A stretch of DNA of 64,000 nucleotides, from assembly GCF_019890615.1 (NCBI RefSeq), contig NZ_JAINVZ010000018.1, forward strand, positions 62,001-126,000, given 5' to 3'. The notes under the pieces are model-generated. The model made no database searches. It was not told the DNA's origin and worked only from the letters and a program-made list of their open reading frames with translations. Each line of letters starts with the position of its first letter. The stretch's first letter is position 1. Shown here piece by piece: positions 47,310-56,717 of this stretch. The position numbers and the translations under genes were made by a program. This DNA is from Streptantibioticus parmotrematis. GTDB taxonomy: Bacteria > Actinomycetota > Actinomycetes > Streptomycetales > Streptomycetaceae.

Positions 47310-48815
47310 TCAGTGGACGTCACCCATGAGGCTGATGACGCGCTTGCGGTAGAAGAGGAACGCGATACCGGCCAGCGCCACCACGGCGCCCTGGATCGCG
47401 AAGCTCGCCTCCGACAGGAACGCGTTGCCCGCGACCAGCTGGATGATCGCCGCGGTGCAGTCGCCCGCGGTGACCGCGAGGAACCACAGACCCATCATCT
47501 GGCCCGCGTACTTCTCCGGCGCCAGCTTGGTGGTGACCGACAGGCCGACCGGCGACAGGCTCAGCTCGGCGACGGTCTGGATCAGGTAGACCACGGCCAG
47601 CCACAGCGGGGTGACCTTGGTGTCGCCGGTCGCCGCGGCCTGCGCCAGCATCATCACGCCGAAGGACAGGCCGATGCCGATCAGGCCGTAGGCGAACTTC
47701 ACCGTGGTGCTCGGGTTGCGGTCCTTCAGCTTCACCCACAGCATCGCGACGAACGGGGCGAGCGCCATGATGTAGAGCGGGTTGAGCGACTGGAACCAGC
47801 TGCTCGGGAAGCCGAAGCCCCACAGCGTGCCCGCGGTGTTGTTCTGCGCGAAGACCGTCAGGGTCGAACCGGACTGGTCGTAGATCATCCAGAACACCGC
47901 GGCCGCGATGAAGAACCAGATGTAGCCGGTGACCTTGGACTTCTCGTCCGCGGTGATGTCCCGGTCGCGGCGGATCTTCACGAAGTAGTACGCGGGCAGG
48001 GCCAGGCCGGCCAGCGACAGCGGCCACAGCGCCCAGTTGATCGTGAAGTGGCCGGTGGCGGTCACGACGCCGTAGAAGGCGACCGCGAGGACCAGCCAGA
48101 ACATGGCCTTCTTCATCAGCTTGGCGCGCTCGGCGGCACCCAGCGGGGTCGGGACCTCGTTGCTCTTGGGCGCCAGGTGACGGGTGCCCAGCAGGTACTG
48201 GGCGAGGCCCAGCGCCATGCCGACGCCCGCGAGGGCGAAGCCGAGGTGCCAGTTGACCTTCTGGCCGACCGTGCCGATGACCAGCGGGGCGGCGAAGGCA
48301 CCGAGGTTGATGCCCATGTAGAAGATCGTGAACGCGCCGTCCCGGCGCGAGTCGTTGCGGTCCGGGTAGAGGTGGCCGACCATCGTGGAGATGTTGGCCT
48401 TCAGCAGACCCGAGCCGACCGCGATGAAGACCAGGCCGACGAAGAACGAGGCCTCGAACGGCACGGCCAGCAGGAAGTGGCCGGTCATGATGATCGCGCC
48501 GGCCACGGCCACCGTCTTGCGGGGACCCCACAGCCGGTCGGCGATCCAGCCGCCGGGCATGGCCAGCAGGTAGACCGTCGCGTTGTAGACCGAGTAGATC
48601 GCCGCGCCGGTGGCCGCCTTGAAGGCGAGACCACCCTGGGCGGTCGGGGCGACCAGGTAGAGCACGAGCAGGGCGCGCATGCCGTAGAAGCTGAAGCGCT
48701 CCCACATCTCGGTCATGAAGAGGGTGGCCAGTCCGCGGGGGTGGCCGAAGAAGGTCTTGCCGCCGGAAACAGGGGTCACCTGCTGGGCGGCGTCCTTCGT
48801 CAGGCTGGACGCCAT
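47310..48815 (-). CDS. POT/PTR-family proton-dependent oligopeptide transporter
   Basis: A 501-residue membrane protein with 12-14 helices. It has the POT signatures: LFMTEMWERFSFYGMRALLVLYL (ExxERFxYYG), GGWIADRLWGPRK, FTIFYMGINLGAFAAPLVIGTVGQ (PTR2 motif FYxxINxG) and a SLNPLYIMALAPFVAMLW segment. It imports di/tripeptides with protons. ATG 48815 has AAGGA upstream. The 366-nt gap to the next gene (48816-49181) contains both divergent promoters; I see no further gene there. Confidence 0.95.
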   Translation of the reverse strand: MASSLTKDAAQQVTPVSGGKTFFGHPRGLATLFMTEMWERFSFYGMRALLVLYLVAPTAQGGLAFKAATGAAIYSVYNATVYLLAMPGGWIADRLWGPRKTVAVAGAIIMTGHFLLAVPFEASFFVGLVFIAVGSGLLKANISTMVGHLYPDRNDSRRDGAFTIFYMGINLGAFAAPLVIGTVGQKVNWHLGFALAGVGMALGLAQYLLGTRHLAPKSNEVPTPLGAAERAKLMKKAMFWLVLAVAFYGVVTATGHFTINWALWPLSLAGLALPAYYFVKIRRDRDITADEKSKVTGYIWFFIAAAVFWMIYDQSGSTLTVFAQNNTAGTLWGFGFPSSWFQSLNPLYIMALAPFVAMLWVKLKDRNPSTTVKFAYGLIGIGLSFGVMMLAQAAATGDTKVTPLWLAVVYLIQTVAELSLSPVGLSVTTKLAPEKYAGQMMGLWFLAVTAGDCTAAIIQLVAGNAFLSEASFAIQGAVVALAGIAFLFYRKRVISLMGDVH

Positions 48816-49169
48816 GGTCGATCCTTGCGTTCCTGGGACGCGCGAAGAGCGGCGCGCGCCCGGGTGAGGGGTCGGCCCCCGCGCGTCGTCACGCGGTGGG
48901 CTCGGCCGGCAGCACTCCCCGCGCCGGACTGGTCGCGCCAGTTTCCGGCTACAGAAAGACCCTCGGCACCTCGTGTTCGGCCAAGGGTCACTTTGGTCGT
49001 GCTGCGGACGTCTCCTCACGGTAGGGCACAACTCGCGAAGATCGCACCGATTTGAGATGCACGTCACAGGGAGTGTTCGTAGGCCTATGGTGCCACCTCT
49101 GGCGACACACTCTGTCACCGTGATCCTTTGAGCCCCTGCCCGCGGCCCCCCGGGCCATGCCGTGCGGAC

Positions 49170-49175
49170 TACCAT
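49170..49175 (+). promoter_or_regulatory. -10 hexamer 6 nt before the response regulator (leaderless candidate)
   Basis: TACCAT ends 6 nt before ATG 49182 and no Shine-Dalgarno is present. Confidence 0.5.
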
Positions 49176-49181
49176 CAGCCC

Positions 49182-49853
49182 ATGACCCGAGTACTGCTCG
49201 CCGAGGACGACGCGTCCATCTCGGAACCGCTGGCCCGCGCGCTGCGCCGCGAAGGCTACGAGGTCGAGGTGCGCGAGGACGGTCCCACGGCGCTGGAGGC
49301 CGGCCTGCAGGGCGCGGTGGATCTGCTCGTGCTCGATCTCGGACTGCCCGGCATGGACGGTCTCGAGGTGTGCCGCAGGCTGCGCACGGAGGGCCACGGC
49401 TTCCCGGTGCTCGTGCTCACCGCCCGCGCCGACGAGGTGGACACGGTGGTCGGCCTGGACGCCGGAGCCGACGACTACGTGACCAAGCCGTTCCGGCTCG
49501 CCGAGCTGCTGGCCCGGGTGCGGGCCCTGCTGCGGCGCGGCACCACCGAGGCGCAGCCCGCCACCCAGGGCGTGCGGATCGACGTGGAGTCGCACCGGGC
49601 CTGGATCGGCGACGACGAACTCTCCCTCACCGCCAAGGAGTTCGACCTGCTGCGGGTGCTGGTGCGGGACGCGGGGCGGGTCGTCACGCGTGACCAGTTG
49701 ATGCGCGAGGTGTGGGACACCACGTGGTGGTCGTCCACCAAGACGCTCGACATGCACATCTCCTGGCTGCGCAAGAAGCTCGGCGACGACGCCGGCAACC
49801 CCCGCTACATCTCCACCGTCCGCGGCGTGGGTTTCCGCTTCGAGAAGAACTGA
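49182..49853 (+). CDS. OmpR-family response regulator
   Basis: A 223-residue two-domain regulator. The receiver has acidic pocket EDD (residues 8-10), phospho-acceptor Asp52 in VLDLGLPGMDG, and Lys103 in VTKPF; the C-terminal winged helix (about 128-222) ends with TVRGVGFRFEKN. It is 14 nt before the histidine kinase gene, so the two form a system. The stimulus is unknown. ATG 49182 is supported by homology to other receivers (MTRVLLAEDD). Confidence 0.95.
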   Translation: MTRVLLAEDDASISEPLARALRREGYEVEVREDGPTALEAGLQGAVDLLVLDLGLPGMDGLEVCRRLRTEGHGFPVLVLTARADEVDTVVGLDAGADDYVTKPFRLAELLARVRALLRRGTTEAQPATQGVRIDVESHRAWIGDDELSLTAKEFDLLRVLVRDAGRVVTRDQLMREVWDTTWWSSTKTLDMHISWLRKKLGDDAGNPRYISTVRGVGFRFEKN

Positions 49854-49867
49854 GCCGCTGACCCGCG

Positions 49868-51160
49868 ATGCGCCGCCGACTGATCAACTCCACGCTCGCC
49901 GTGGTGCTCGTGGTGATCGCCGTCTTCGGTATCTCCCTGGTCATCGTGGAGAGCCGGACGATCGAGAGCAGTGCCAGGGAGTCGGTCCAGTCGGACGCCG
50001 TCCAGCTGGTCGGTGTGGTGGAGAACCGCATCGCGGCGGGCGAGAAGGTCTCTCCCGCGGCCCTGGCCCGGCAGATCGACTCCGACCGGTACGCGGTCGT
50101 CCGGGTGCCGGGGCAGGCGCCGATCACCCTGGGCAGTCCGCCCAAGGGCGAGGTCATCCAGGCCCACGACACGGGGGCGCACGGCGAGAGCGCCGCCGTC
50201 GAGGAGTCACGCTCCGTGGTCAGTCGCGCGGTGGGCCGGACACTCCTGGTGATCCTGGCCGTGGCGCTGCTGGCCGTCGCCGCCGCCGTGGTGCTCGCGG
50301 TGCAGCAGGCGAGGCGGCTGGTGGCGCCGCTGGTCGACCTCGCGGAGACCGCCGAGCGGCTGGGCTCCGGTGACCCCAGGCCCCGGCACCGCCGCTACGG
50401 GGTGCCCGAGCTGGACCGGGTCGCGGACGTGCTGGACTCCAGCGCCGAGCGGATCGCCAAGATGCTCACGGCCGAACGCAGGCTGGCCGCCGACGCCTCC
50501 CACCAGCTGCGCACGCCGCTGACGGCGCTGTCGATGCGGCTGGAGGAGATCATCGCCACCGACGACCACCGCACGGTCAAGGACGAGGCGACGATCGCGC
50601 TGGGCCAGGTCGAGCGGCTCACGGACGTGGTGCAGCGGCTGCTGACCAACTCGCGCGACCCGCGGTCCGGCTCGGCGGTCGCCTTCGACCTGGACGAGGT
50701 CATCAAGCAGCAGATGCAGGAGTGGCGGCCCGCCTACCGGGGCGAGGGGCGGCTGCTGTCGCGCTCGGGCACCCGCGGGCTGCGCGCGGTCGGCACCCCG
50801 GGCGCGGTCGCCCAGGTCCTTGCCACCCTCATCGAGAACGCGTTGATGCACGGCTCGGGCGCGGTCAGCATCCACACGCGGGTCACCGGCAACCAGGCGG
50901 TCGCCGAGGTGACCGACGAGGGCCAGGGCGTCCCGCCCGACCTGGGCTCCCGGGTCTTCGAGCGCACCGTCAGCGGGCGCAACTCCACCGGCCTCGGCCT
51001 CGCGGTCGCCCGCGACCTGGCGGAGGCGGACGGCGGCCGTCTGGAGCTGCTCCAGCAGCGCCCCCCGGTCTTCGCCCTGTTCCTGGCCCGGGAGGGCGCC
51101 GAGCGGACCCAGGACGGCCGAAGGGGCCCCGATGACGACGGGACCCCTTCGGTGCGCTGA
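49868..51160 (+). CDS. Sensor histidine kinase
   Basis: A 430-residue kinase: TM1 about 8-27, extracytoplasmic sensor about 28-122, TM2 about 123-147, HAMP, then HisKA with His212 in ADASHQLRTPLTAL, and HATPase_c with a VAQVLATLIENALMHG N-box, VTDEGQG and GLGLAVARDLAEADGG. The extracytoplasmic domain has no named fold I recognise. ATG 49868. The last 14 codons overlap a transcription-terminator hairpin (51118-51152), giving an acidic tail GPDDDGTPSVR. Confidence 0.94.
   Translation: MRRRLINSTLAVVLVVIAVFGISLVIVESRTIESSARESVQSDAVQLVGVVENRIAAGEKVSPAALARQIDSDRYAVVRVPGQAPITLGSPPKGEVIQAHDTGAHGESAAVEESRSVVSRAVGRTLLVILAVALLAVAAAVVLAVQQARRLVAPLVDLAETAERLGSGDPRPRHRRYGVPELDRVADVLDSSAERIAKMLTAERRLAADASHQLRTPLTALSMRLEEIIATDDHRTVKDEATIALGQVERLTDVVQRLLTNSRDPRSGSAVAFDLDEVIKQQMQEWRPAYRGEGRLLSRSGTRGLRAVGTPGAVAQVLATLIENALMHGSGAVSIHTRVTGNQAVAEVTDEGQGVPPDLGSRVFERTVSGRNSTGLGLAVARDLAEADGGRLELLQQRPPVFALFLAREGAERTQDGRRGPDDDGTPSVR
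51118..51152 (+). terminator. Terminator hairpin inside the 3' end of the kinase gene
   Basis: CCGAAGGGG (51118-51126) pairs with CCCCTTCGG (51144-51152), all before the TGA at 51158-51160. Confidence 0.7.
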
Positions 51161-51186
51161 CGGCGGCGGCCCGTACAGGCGGCCGG

Positions 51187-51227
51187 CGGAACGCGGTCAG
51201 TACTGCCGCCGGAACGCGGTCAGTACT
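51187..51227 (-). repeat. 23-bp duplication spanning the gtrA-family stop codon
   Basis: CGGAACGCGGTCAGTACT occurs at 51187-51204 and 51210-51227. The second copy holds the TCA (minus TGA stop) at 51220-51222 and the last codons RKY. Confidence 0.88.
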
Positions 51228-51735
51228 TGCGGGTGGCGTTGGCCCGGGCCGCGTGCTCCGCGTCGGTCAGGAGGATCGCCTCGGCCTGCTCGACCGCCTT
51301 GGCGGGCAGCGAGCGGAAGACCCAGGTGCGGTAGGACCAGAAGCGGAAGAGCGTCGCGACGCCGATGCCGAGGAACTTGAAGAAGTTGTTGGCGAGCGGG
51401 CCGTCCCAGCCCATGCCGTAGGTGGCCAGGAACAGCACGCCGTTCTCGATCAGCGCGCCGATGGCACTGAAGAAGACGAACAGCCCGATCTCACGGCCCC
51501 GGCCGGAGCGCTCGGCGTCCCGGTAGGTGAAGTACCGGAAGCCGACGTAGTTGAAGGCGATGGAGACCGTGGTCGCGATGATGCTCGCGCGGACGGTCTG
51601 CAGGTGTGTCGTTTCGCGCAGCAGGTTGAACACGACGAGGTTGACGCCGATGCCGGCGATGCCCACGACACCGAACTTGGCGATCTCGCGGTAGAGGAGC
51701 CTCAGTCGAGTGTTCAGCGCGCTCAGTCGACTCAT
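51220..51735 (-). CDS. GtrA-family membrane protein
   Basis: A 171-residue protein with four transmembrane helices (about 18-40, 47-65, 85-108, 115-135). FGVVGIAGIGVNLVVFNLL and FNYVGFRYFTYR, FKFLGIGVATLFRFWSYRTWVF match GtrA, thought to flip undecaprenyl-phosphate-sugar or assist cell-surface glycosylation. No glycosyltransferase is adjacent. Convergent with the kinase gene; the region upstream (51736-52199) holds several palindromes. Confidence 0.9.
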   Translation of the reverse strand: MSRLSALNTRLRLLYREIAKFGVVGIAGIGVNLVVFNLLRETTHLQTVRASIIATTVSIAFNYVGFRYFTYRDAERSGRGREIGLFVFFSAIGALIENGVLFLATYGMGWDGPLANNFFKFLGIGVATLFRFWSYRTWVFRSLPAKAVEQAEAILLTDAEHAARANATRKY

Positions 51736-51776
51736 GATGTCGCTAGACCCTGTCTGTCGGTGGTCCGTGTCGGTGT

Positions 51777-51853
51777 CCGATCGCGTGCGATCGGCTCGAT
51801 GTCTGATCGGTTCGGTGCCGACCGGTCGATCCGTCGACCGGTACGCGACCGGT
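51777..51853. repeat. Cluster of palindromes and CGACCGGT repeats upstream of gtrA and purK
   Basis: CCGATCGC-GT-GCGATCGG (51777-51794) is a perfect palindrome; ACCGGTCGA-TCCG-TCGACCGGT (51821-51842) is another. CGACCGGT occurs at 51819, 51835 and 51846. No ORF. Could be operators or cruciform-forming DNA. Elsewhere in 51736-52199 I see only the purK promoter and a TTCGTACGAA palindrome at 52148-52157. Confidence 0.7.
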
Positions 51854-52187
51854 GGCTTCCGACCGCTGCGCCGACGACTCGGCGCTCATGTCCCGCCTGC
51901 CCACTGCGGGCTGTTCGACCGCATCCCCGATCCTCATGCTAACTGTCGGTGGTGAACGGCCGCCTGCCGAAGGGTGGCGAACCGGCCGGGCAGGCACCGG
52001 GCGGGGACGGCAGTCCCCTCCACCACATAGGACGATCCCGCCCCGGATGCGGTTCTGCGCCCCAACCTTAAATTCCGCTTACATTTCTGTGGGCGTTTTC
52101 GCGACTTCCGTGTCTTCCGCCAAGACGCCGAGGGCCCGTTTCGTACTTTCGTACGAAGATCATCTGGGTGGGGTGTCGATCGGCCGA

Positions 52188-52193
52188 TACCCT
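52188..52193 (+). promoter_or_regulatory. -10 hexamer 6 nt before purK (leaderless candidate)
   Basis: TACCCT ends 6 nt before GTG 52200. The GGGAGG in between would be too close to act as a normal Shine-Dalgarno. The palindrome TTCGTACGAA at 52148-52157, near -50, is a candidate operator. Confidence 0.5.
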
Positions 52194-52199
52194 GGGAGG

Positions 52200-53339
52200 G
52201 TGACATTCCCCGTAGTCGGCATGGTCGGGGGCGGCCAGCTCGCCCGTATGACGCATGAAGCGGGCATCCCGCTCGGCGTCCGTTTCAAACTGCTCAGCGA
52301 CGGTCCGCAGGACTCCGCGGCCCAGGTCGTCGGGGACGTCGTGGTGGGCGACTACCGCGACCTGGAGACGCTGCGCGCCTTCGCTCGCGGCTGCGACGTG
52401 GTCACCTTCGACCACGAGCACGTCCCCACCGAGCACTTGCGCGCGCTCCAGGCCGAGGGCGTCGTCGTGCGCCCCGGGCCCGACGCGCTGGTGCACGCCC
52501 AGGACAAGGGCGTCATGCGCGAGCGGCTGACGGCGATCGGGGTGCCCTGCCCGCGCCACCGCATCGTCGAGGACCCGCGGGACGTCGAGGCGTTCGCGGC
52601 CGAGGGCTCGGGATTCCCCGTTGTCCTGAAGACCGTGCGCGGCGGTTACGACGGCAAGGGCGTGTGGGTGGTGCGGGACGTCGAGGGCGCCGCCGAACCG
52701 TTCCGCGCGGGGGTGCCCGTACTGGCCGAGGAGAAGGTCGACTTCGTCCGCGAGCTGGCAGCCAACGTCGTGCGTTCCCCGCACGGCCAGGCCGTCGCGT
52801 ACCCGGTGGTGGAGTCCGTCCAGGTGGACGGCGTGTGCGACACGGTGATCGCGCCCGCGCCCGAGCTGTCGGACGAACTCGCCGCGCACGCCCAGCAGTT
52901 GGCGCTCACCATCGCCAAGGAACTCGACGTCGTCGGCCATCTCGCCGTCGAGCTGTTCGAGACCGCCGACGGCCGGGTGCTGGTCAACGAACTCGCGATG
53001 CGCCCGCACAACAGCGGCCACTGGACCCAGGACGGCGCCGCCACCTCGCAGTTCGAGAACCACCTGCGCGCCGTGCTCGACCTGCCGCTCGGCGACCCGC
53101 GTCCGCGCTCCCGCTGGACGGTGATGTCCAACGTCCTGGGCGGCGACTACCCCGACATGTACTTCGCGTACCTGCACTGCATGGCACGCGACCCCGCCCT
53201 GCGCATCCACATGTACGGGAAGGACGTGAAGCCGGGCCGTAAGGTCGGACACGTCAACACCTACGGCGACGACCTGGCCGACGTGCGCGAGCGGGCCCGG
53301 CACGCCGCCGACTACCTGCGAGGGACGATCCAAGAGTGA
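52200..53339 (+). CDS. purK: N5-carboxyaminoimidazole ribonucleotide synthase
   Basis: A 379-residue ATP-grasp enzyme converting AIR, bicarbonate and ATP to N5-CAIR in purine synthesis. [18 protein letters not shown] begins the first domain; [36 protein letters not shown], and [11 protein letters not shown]-like [17 protein letters not shown] follow. GTG 52200 gives the usual family start; upstream in-frame sequence is not conserved. purE overlaps its stop codon by GTGA. Confidence 0.95.
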   Translation: MTFPVVGMVGGGQLARMTHEAGIPLGVRFKLLSDGPQDSAAQVVGDVVVGDYRDLETLRAFARGCDVVTFDHEHVPTEHLRALQAEGVVVRPGPDALVHAQDKGVMRERLTAIGVPCPRHRIVEDPRDVEAFAAEGSGFPVVLKTVRGGYDGKGVWVVRDVEGAAEPFRAGVPVLAEEKVDFVRELAANVVRSPHGQAVAYPVVESVQVDGVCDTVIAPAPELSDELAAHAQQLALTIAKELDVVGHLAVELFETADGRVLVNELAMRPHNSGHWTQDGAATSQFENHLRAVLDLPLGDPRPRSRWTVMSNVLGGDYPDMYFAYLHCMARDPALRIHMYGKDVKPGRKVGHVNTYGDDLADVRERARHAADYLRGTIQE

Positions 53340-53887
53340 CCGAAGCACACCGCGACGGGCGGTCCGCGCCGCTCGTCGGCATCGTCATGGGCTCCGACTC
53401 CGACTGGCCGGTCATGGAGGCCGCCGCGAAGGCGCTGGAGGAGTTCGAGGTCCCCTACGAGGTCGACGTCGTCTCGGCGCACCGCATGCCGCGCGAGATG
53501 ATCGCGTACGGCGAGCAGGCCGCCGGGCGCGGGCTGAAGGCGGTCATCGCGGGCGCGGGCGGGGCGGCCCACCTGCCCGGCATGCTGGCCTCGGTCACCA
53601 CGCTGCCGGTCATCGGGGTGCCGGTGCCGCTGAAGTACCTCGACGGGATGGACTCGTTGCTGTCCATCGTGCAGATGCCCGCCGGGGTGCCGGTCGCCAC
53701 CGTCTCGGTCGCCGGGGCGCGCAACGCGGGGCTGCTCGCGGTGCGGATGCTCGGCGCGTACGAGCCCGAACTCGCCACGCGCATGCGGCACTTCCAGGAG
53801 GCCCTGAACGCGCAGGCCACCGAGAAGGGGCGGCGGCTGCGGGCCAAGGCGGGCGGCGAGGGAGAAGGGTTCGGTTTCGGTGGCTGA
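53336..53887 (+). CDS. purE: N5-carboxyaminoimidazole ribonucleotide mutase
   Basis: A 183-residue class I PurE with [32 protein letters not shown] and [26 protein letters not shown], converting N5-CAIR to CAIR. The GTG at 53336 overlaps the purK stop and the gene's end overlaps the dipeptidase start by 8 nt, so all three are co-translated. The Lys/Arg/Gly-rich tail (residues 160-183) is longer than in enteric PurE. Confidence 0.96.
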   Translation: MTEAHRDGRSAPLVGIVMGSDSDWPVMEAAAKALEEFEVPYEVDVVSAHRMPREMIAYGEQAAGRGLKAVIAGAGGAAHLPGMLASVTTLPVIGVPVPLKYLDGMDSLLSIVQMPAGVPVATVSVAGARNAGLLAVRMLGAYEPELATRMRHFQEALNAQATEKGRRLRAKAGGEGEGFGFGG

Positions 53888-55094
53888 GACGACGGCGTCG
53901 GCGACGTGGGACGAGCGGGTGGCGCGGGCGCGTGAGCTGCTCGCCGCGCACCCGGTGGTGGACGGGCACAACGACCTGCCGTGGGCGCTGCGCGAGCAGG
54001 TGCGCTACGACCTCGACCGGCTCGACGTGGGCCGCGACCAGAGCGCGTCGCTGCACACCGACATCCCCAGGATGCGGGCCGGCGGGCTCGGCGCGCAGTT
54101 CTGGTCGGTGTACGTGCGCACCGACCTCGCCGGGGACGACGCGGTCAGCGCGACCCTCGAACAGATCGACGTCGTACGGCAGTTGACCGAGCGCTACCCG
54201 CGGGACCTGCGTCTCGCGCTGACCGCGGACGACATGGAGACCGCGCGGGCCGAGGGGCGGATCGCCTCCCTGATGGGCGCCGAGGGCGGGCACTCCATCA
54301 ACTGCTCGCTCGCCACGCTGCGCGCCTTCCACGCGCTGGGCGTGCGCTACATGACGCTCACGCACAACGACAACACCCCGTGGGCGGACTCCGCGACCGA
54401 CGAGCCGAAGGCGAACGGGCTGACCCGCTTCGGCGAGGAGGTCGTGCGCGAGATGAACCGGCTGGGCATGCTGGTGGACCTCAGCCACGTCTCGGCCGAC
54501 ACCATGCGCGACGCGCTGCGGGTCACCGAGGCGCCGGTGCTCTTCTCGCACTCCTCCTCGCGGGCCGTCTGCGACCACCCGCGCAACATCCCGGACGACG
54601 TGCTGGAGACGCTGCCGGGCAACGGCGGTGTGGCGATGGCGACGTTCGTGCCGAAGTTCATCCTGCCCGCGGCCATCGCGTGGACGAAGGCGGCCGACGA
54701 GAACATGCGGGGACACGGCCTGCACCCGCTGGACACCACGGCGGCGGGGATGGCGGTGCAGCGGGAGTTCGAACGGACCAGGCCCCGGCCGGTCGCCACC
54801 GCGGCGACGGTCGCCGACCACCTCGACCACATGCGCGAGGCCGCCGGGATCGACCACATCGGCATCGGCGGCGACTTCGACGGCACGGCGTTCACCCCGG
54901 CCGGGCTGGACGACGTCTCGGGCTACCCGAACCTGATCGCGGAACTGCTGGGCCGCGGCTGGTCGGACGCGGACCTGGCGAAGCTGACGTGGCGCAACGC
55001 GGTGCGGGTGCTTCGGGGGGCGGAGGACGCCGCGTCGGGGATTCGGGCTTCCCGGGGGGCGTCCAACGCGACCCTGGAGTCTCTGGACGCGTAA
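53880..55094 (+). CDS. Membrane dipeptidase family (M19) peptidase
   Basis: A 404-residue metallopeptidase of the renal-dipeptidase family. Zinc ligands and signature: [13 protein letters not shown] (HxD), [43 protein letters not shown] and GIGGDFDG. It splits dipeptides, possibly with D-residues at the C-terminus. There is no signal peptide, so it is cytoplasmic. The GTG at 53880 overlaps the end of purE, an arrangement seen in other streptomycetes; the metabolic reason is unclear. Confidence 0.93.
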   Translation: MAETTASATWDERVARARELLAAHPVVDGHNDLPWALREQVRYDLDRLDVGRDQSASLHTDIPRMRAGGLGAQFWSVYVRTDLAGDDAVSATLEQIDVVRQLTERYPRDLRLALTADDMETARAEGRIASLMGAEGGHSINCSLATLRAFHALGVRYMTLTHNDNTPWADSATDEPKANGLTRFGEEVVREMNRLGMLVDLSHVSADTMRDALRVTEAPVLFSHSSSRAVCDHPRNIPDDVLETLPGNGGVAMATFVPKFILPAAIAWTKAADENMRGHGLHPLDTTAAGMAVQREFERTRPRPVATAATVADHLDHMREAAGIDHIGIGGDFDGTAFTPAGLDDVSGYPNLIAELLGRGWSDADLAKLTWRNAVRVLRGAEDAASGIRASRGASNATLESLDA

Positions 55095-55100
55095 GTCTTT

Positions 55101-55157
55101 TCCCCCGCCCACCCACCCGTTTACCGTCCAACGGACCATCCCGACGGGTGGGCGGGG
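55101..55157. terminator. Bidirectional terminator between dipeptidase and UDP-glucose dehydrogenase genes
   Basis: CCCCCGCCCACCC (55101-55113) pairs with GGGTGGGCGGGGG (55145-55157). It lies 6 nt after one stop and 7 nt before the other. Confidence 0.75.
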
Positions 55158-55164
55158 GCTCCCC

Positions 55165-56505
55165 TCACGCGTTCGGGCGGCCCATCGCCCTGAACGTCCA
55201 GCCCGCCTCGCGCCACAGCTGCGGGTCCAGCGTGTTGCGGCCGTCCAGGACGACCCGTTCCGCCGCGACCCCCGCCAGCTCCGCGGGATCCAGCTCGCGG
55301 AACTGCTTCCACTCCGTCAGGTGCAGCACCGCGTGCGCGCCGCGGACCGCCTCCAGCGCGGTGGGGGCGTAGGCCAGCGTCGGGAAGAGCCGGGCCGCGT
55401 TCTCCATGCCCTTCGGGTCGAAGACGGTGACCTGCGCGCCCTGGAGGTGTATCTGGCCCGCGACGTTCAGCGCGGGCGAGTCCCGTACGTCGTCGGAGTC
55501 GGGCTTGAACGTCGCGCCCAGCACCGCGACCCGCTTGCCGAGGAACGCCCCGCCGCACGCCTCCCGGGTCAGCTCGACCATGTGCGACCTGCGGCGCATG
55601 TTGATCGAGTCGACCTCGCGCAGGAAGGTCAGCGCCTGGTCGGCGCCCAGCTCGCCCGCGCGGGCCATGAAGGCGCGGATGTCCTTGGGCAGGCAGCCGC
55701 CGCCGAAGCCGATCCCGGCGCGCAGGAACTTGCGGCCGATGCGGTCGTCGTGGCCGATCGCCTCGGCGAGCTTCACCACGTCGCCGCCGGCCGCCTCGCA
55801 GACCTCGGCCATCGCGTTGATGAACGAGATCTTGGTGGACAGGAAGGAGTTCGCCGCGTTCTTCACCAGTTCTGCGGTGGCGTAGTCGGCGACGACGAAC
55901 GGCGTGCCGTCGGCCACCGGCTTGGCGTAGACCTCGCGCAGCAGCTTCTCCGCCGTCCCGCCGCGTACGCCCACCACGATGCGGTCCGGGCGCAGGGTGT
56001 CCTGCACGGCGAAGCCCTCGCGCAGGAACTCCGGGTTCCACGCCAGGTCGACCGCGTCACCGGCCGGGGCCAGTTCCGCGACGCGCGCCGCGAGCCGGGC
56101 CGCCGAGCCGACCGGGACGGTGGACTTGCCGACGACCAGCGCGGGGCGGGTCAGCAGCGGCGCCAGCGCGTCGATCGCGCTGTCCACGTAGCTCATGTCG
56201 CAGGCGTACTCGCCGTGCTTCTGGGGGGTGTTGACGCAGACGAAGTGCACGTCGCCGAAGTCGGCGACCTCCTGCCAGGAGGTGGTGAAGCGCAGCCGCC
56301 CGGTCGAGCCGTCGATGCCCTCGACGTGGCGGGCCAGCAGCTCGTCGAGCCCCGGCTCGTACATCGGCACGCGTCCGGCCCGCAGGGTCTCGATCTTGGC
56401 GGGGTCGATGTCGAGCCCCAGCACCTCGAAGCCCAGCTCCGCCATCGCGGCGGCGTGCGTCGCGCCGAGGTAGCCGGTGCCGATCACGGTGAGCTTCAGC
56501 GTCAC
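55165..56505 (-). CDS. UDP-glucose 6-dehydrogenase family protein
   Basis: A 446-residue NAD-dependent sugar-nucleotide dehydrogenase oxidising UDP-glucose to UDP-glucuronate. VIGTGYLGATHAAAMAELGFEVLGLDID starts the first Rossmann domain; KSTVPVGSA, EFLREGFAVQD (WNPEFLREG), ENAANSFLSTKISF-like KNAANSFLSTK, and catalytic Cys271 in GIGFGGGCLPKD are present; the UDP-binding C-terminal domain has VAVLGATFKPDSDDVRDSPAL. GTG 56505 follows GGCGAGAA. Single gene, with a TATGCT -10 about 45 nt upstream. Confidence 0.94.
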   Translation of the reverse strand: MTLKLTVIGTGYLGATHAAAMAELGFEVLGLDIDPAKIETLRAGRVPMYEPGLDELLARHVEGIDGSTGRLRFTTSWQEVADFGDVHFVCVNTPQKHGEYACDMSYVDSAIDALAPLLTRPALVVGKSTVPVGSAARLAARVAELAPAGDAVDLAWNPEFLREGFAVQDTLRPDRIVVGVRGGTAEKLLREVYAKPVADGTPFVVADYATAELVKNAANSFLSTKISFINAMAEVCEAAGGDVVKLAEAIGHDDRIGRKFLRAGIGFGGGCLPKDIRAFMARAGELGADQALTFLREVDSINMRRRSHMVELTREACGGAFLGKRVAVLGATFKPDSDDVRDSPALNVAGQIHLQGAQVTVFDPKGMENAARLFPTLAYAPTALEAVRGAHAVLHLTEWKQFRELDPAELAGVAAERVVLDGRNTLDPQLWREAGWTFRAMGRPNA

Positions 56506-56548
56506 GGAGTTCTCGCCCTTCGCAGTGCGCCGTCGAATGCGTCAGCCG

Positions 56549-56554
56549 AGCATA
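56549..56554 (-). promoter_or_regulatory. -10 element of the UDP-glucose dehydrogenase gene
   Basis: TATGCT on the minus strand about 44 nt before the start codon. No clear -35. Confidence 0.35.
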
Positions 56555-56667
56555 GTCGGGGTGAATGAGGGGTGCCGAGCGCGCCGGGGCGGCGGCTGGG
56601 GCAGGCCCGGCCCGCGGTGGTGGCCGCTGTCGGCAAACTCACGTATCGCGGCCCGGTACGGCGGCCG

Positions 56668-56694
56668 TAGAATTAGGTTACTTAACGGTAGTTA
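56668..56694 (+). promoter_or_regulatory. -10 and palindrome upstream of acyl-CoA dehydrogenase
   Basis: TAGAAT (56668-56673) is a good -10. Just downstream, TAAC-GGTA-GTTA (56683-56694) is a perfect short palindrome within TTACTTAACGGTAGTTAG, placed to block transcription; it resembles operators of TetR-type fatty-acid-degradation repressors. Confidence 0.5.
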
Positions 56695-56717
56695 GCTGAG
56701 CTTGGGAGTGAGAGACC

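Noticed and set aside
51852-52199. N-terminal extension of PurK
   Set aside because: Cys/Pro/Arg-rich and unlike the family; the GTG at 52200 gives the standard start and matches a leaderless promoter.
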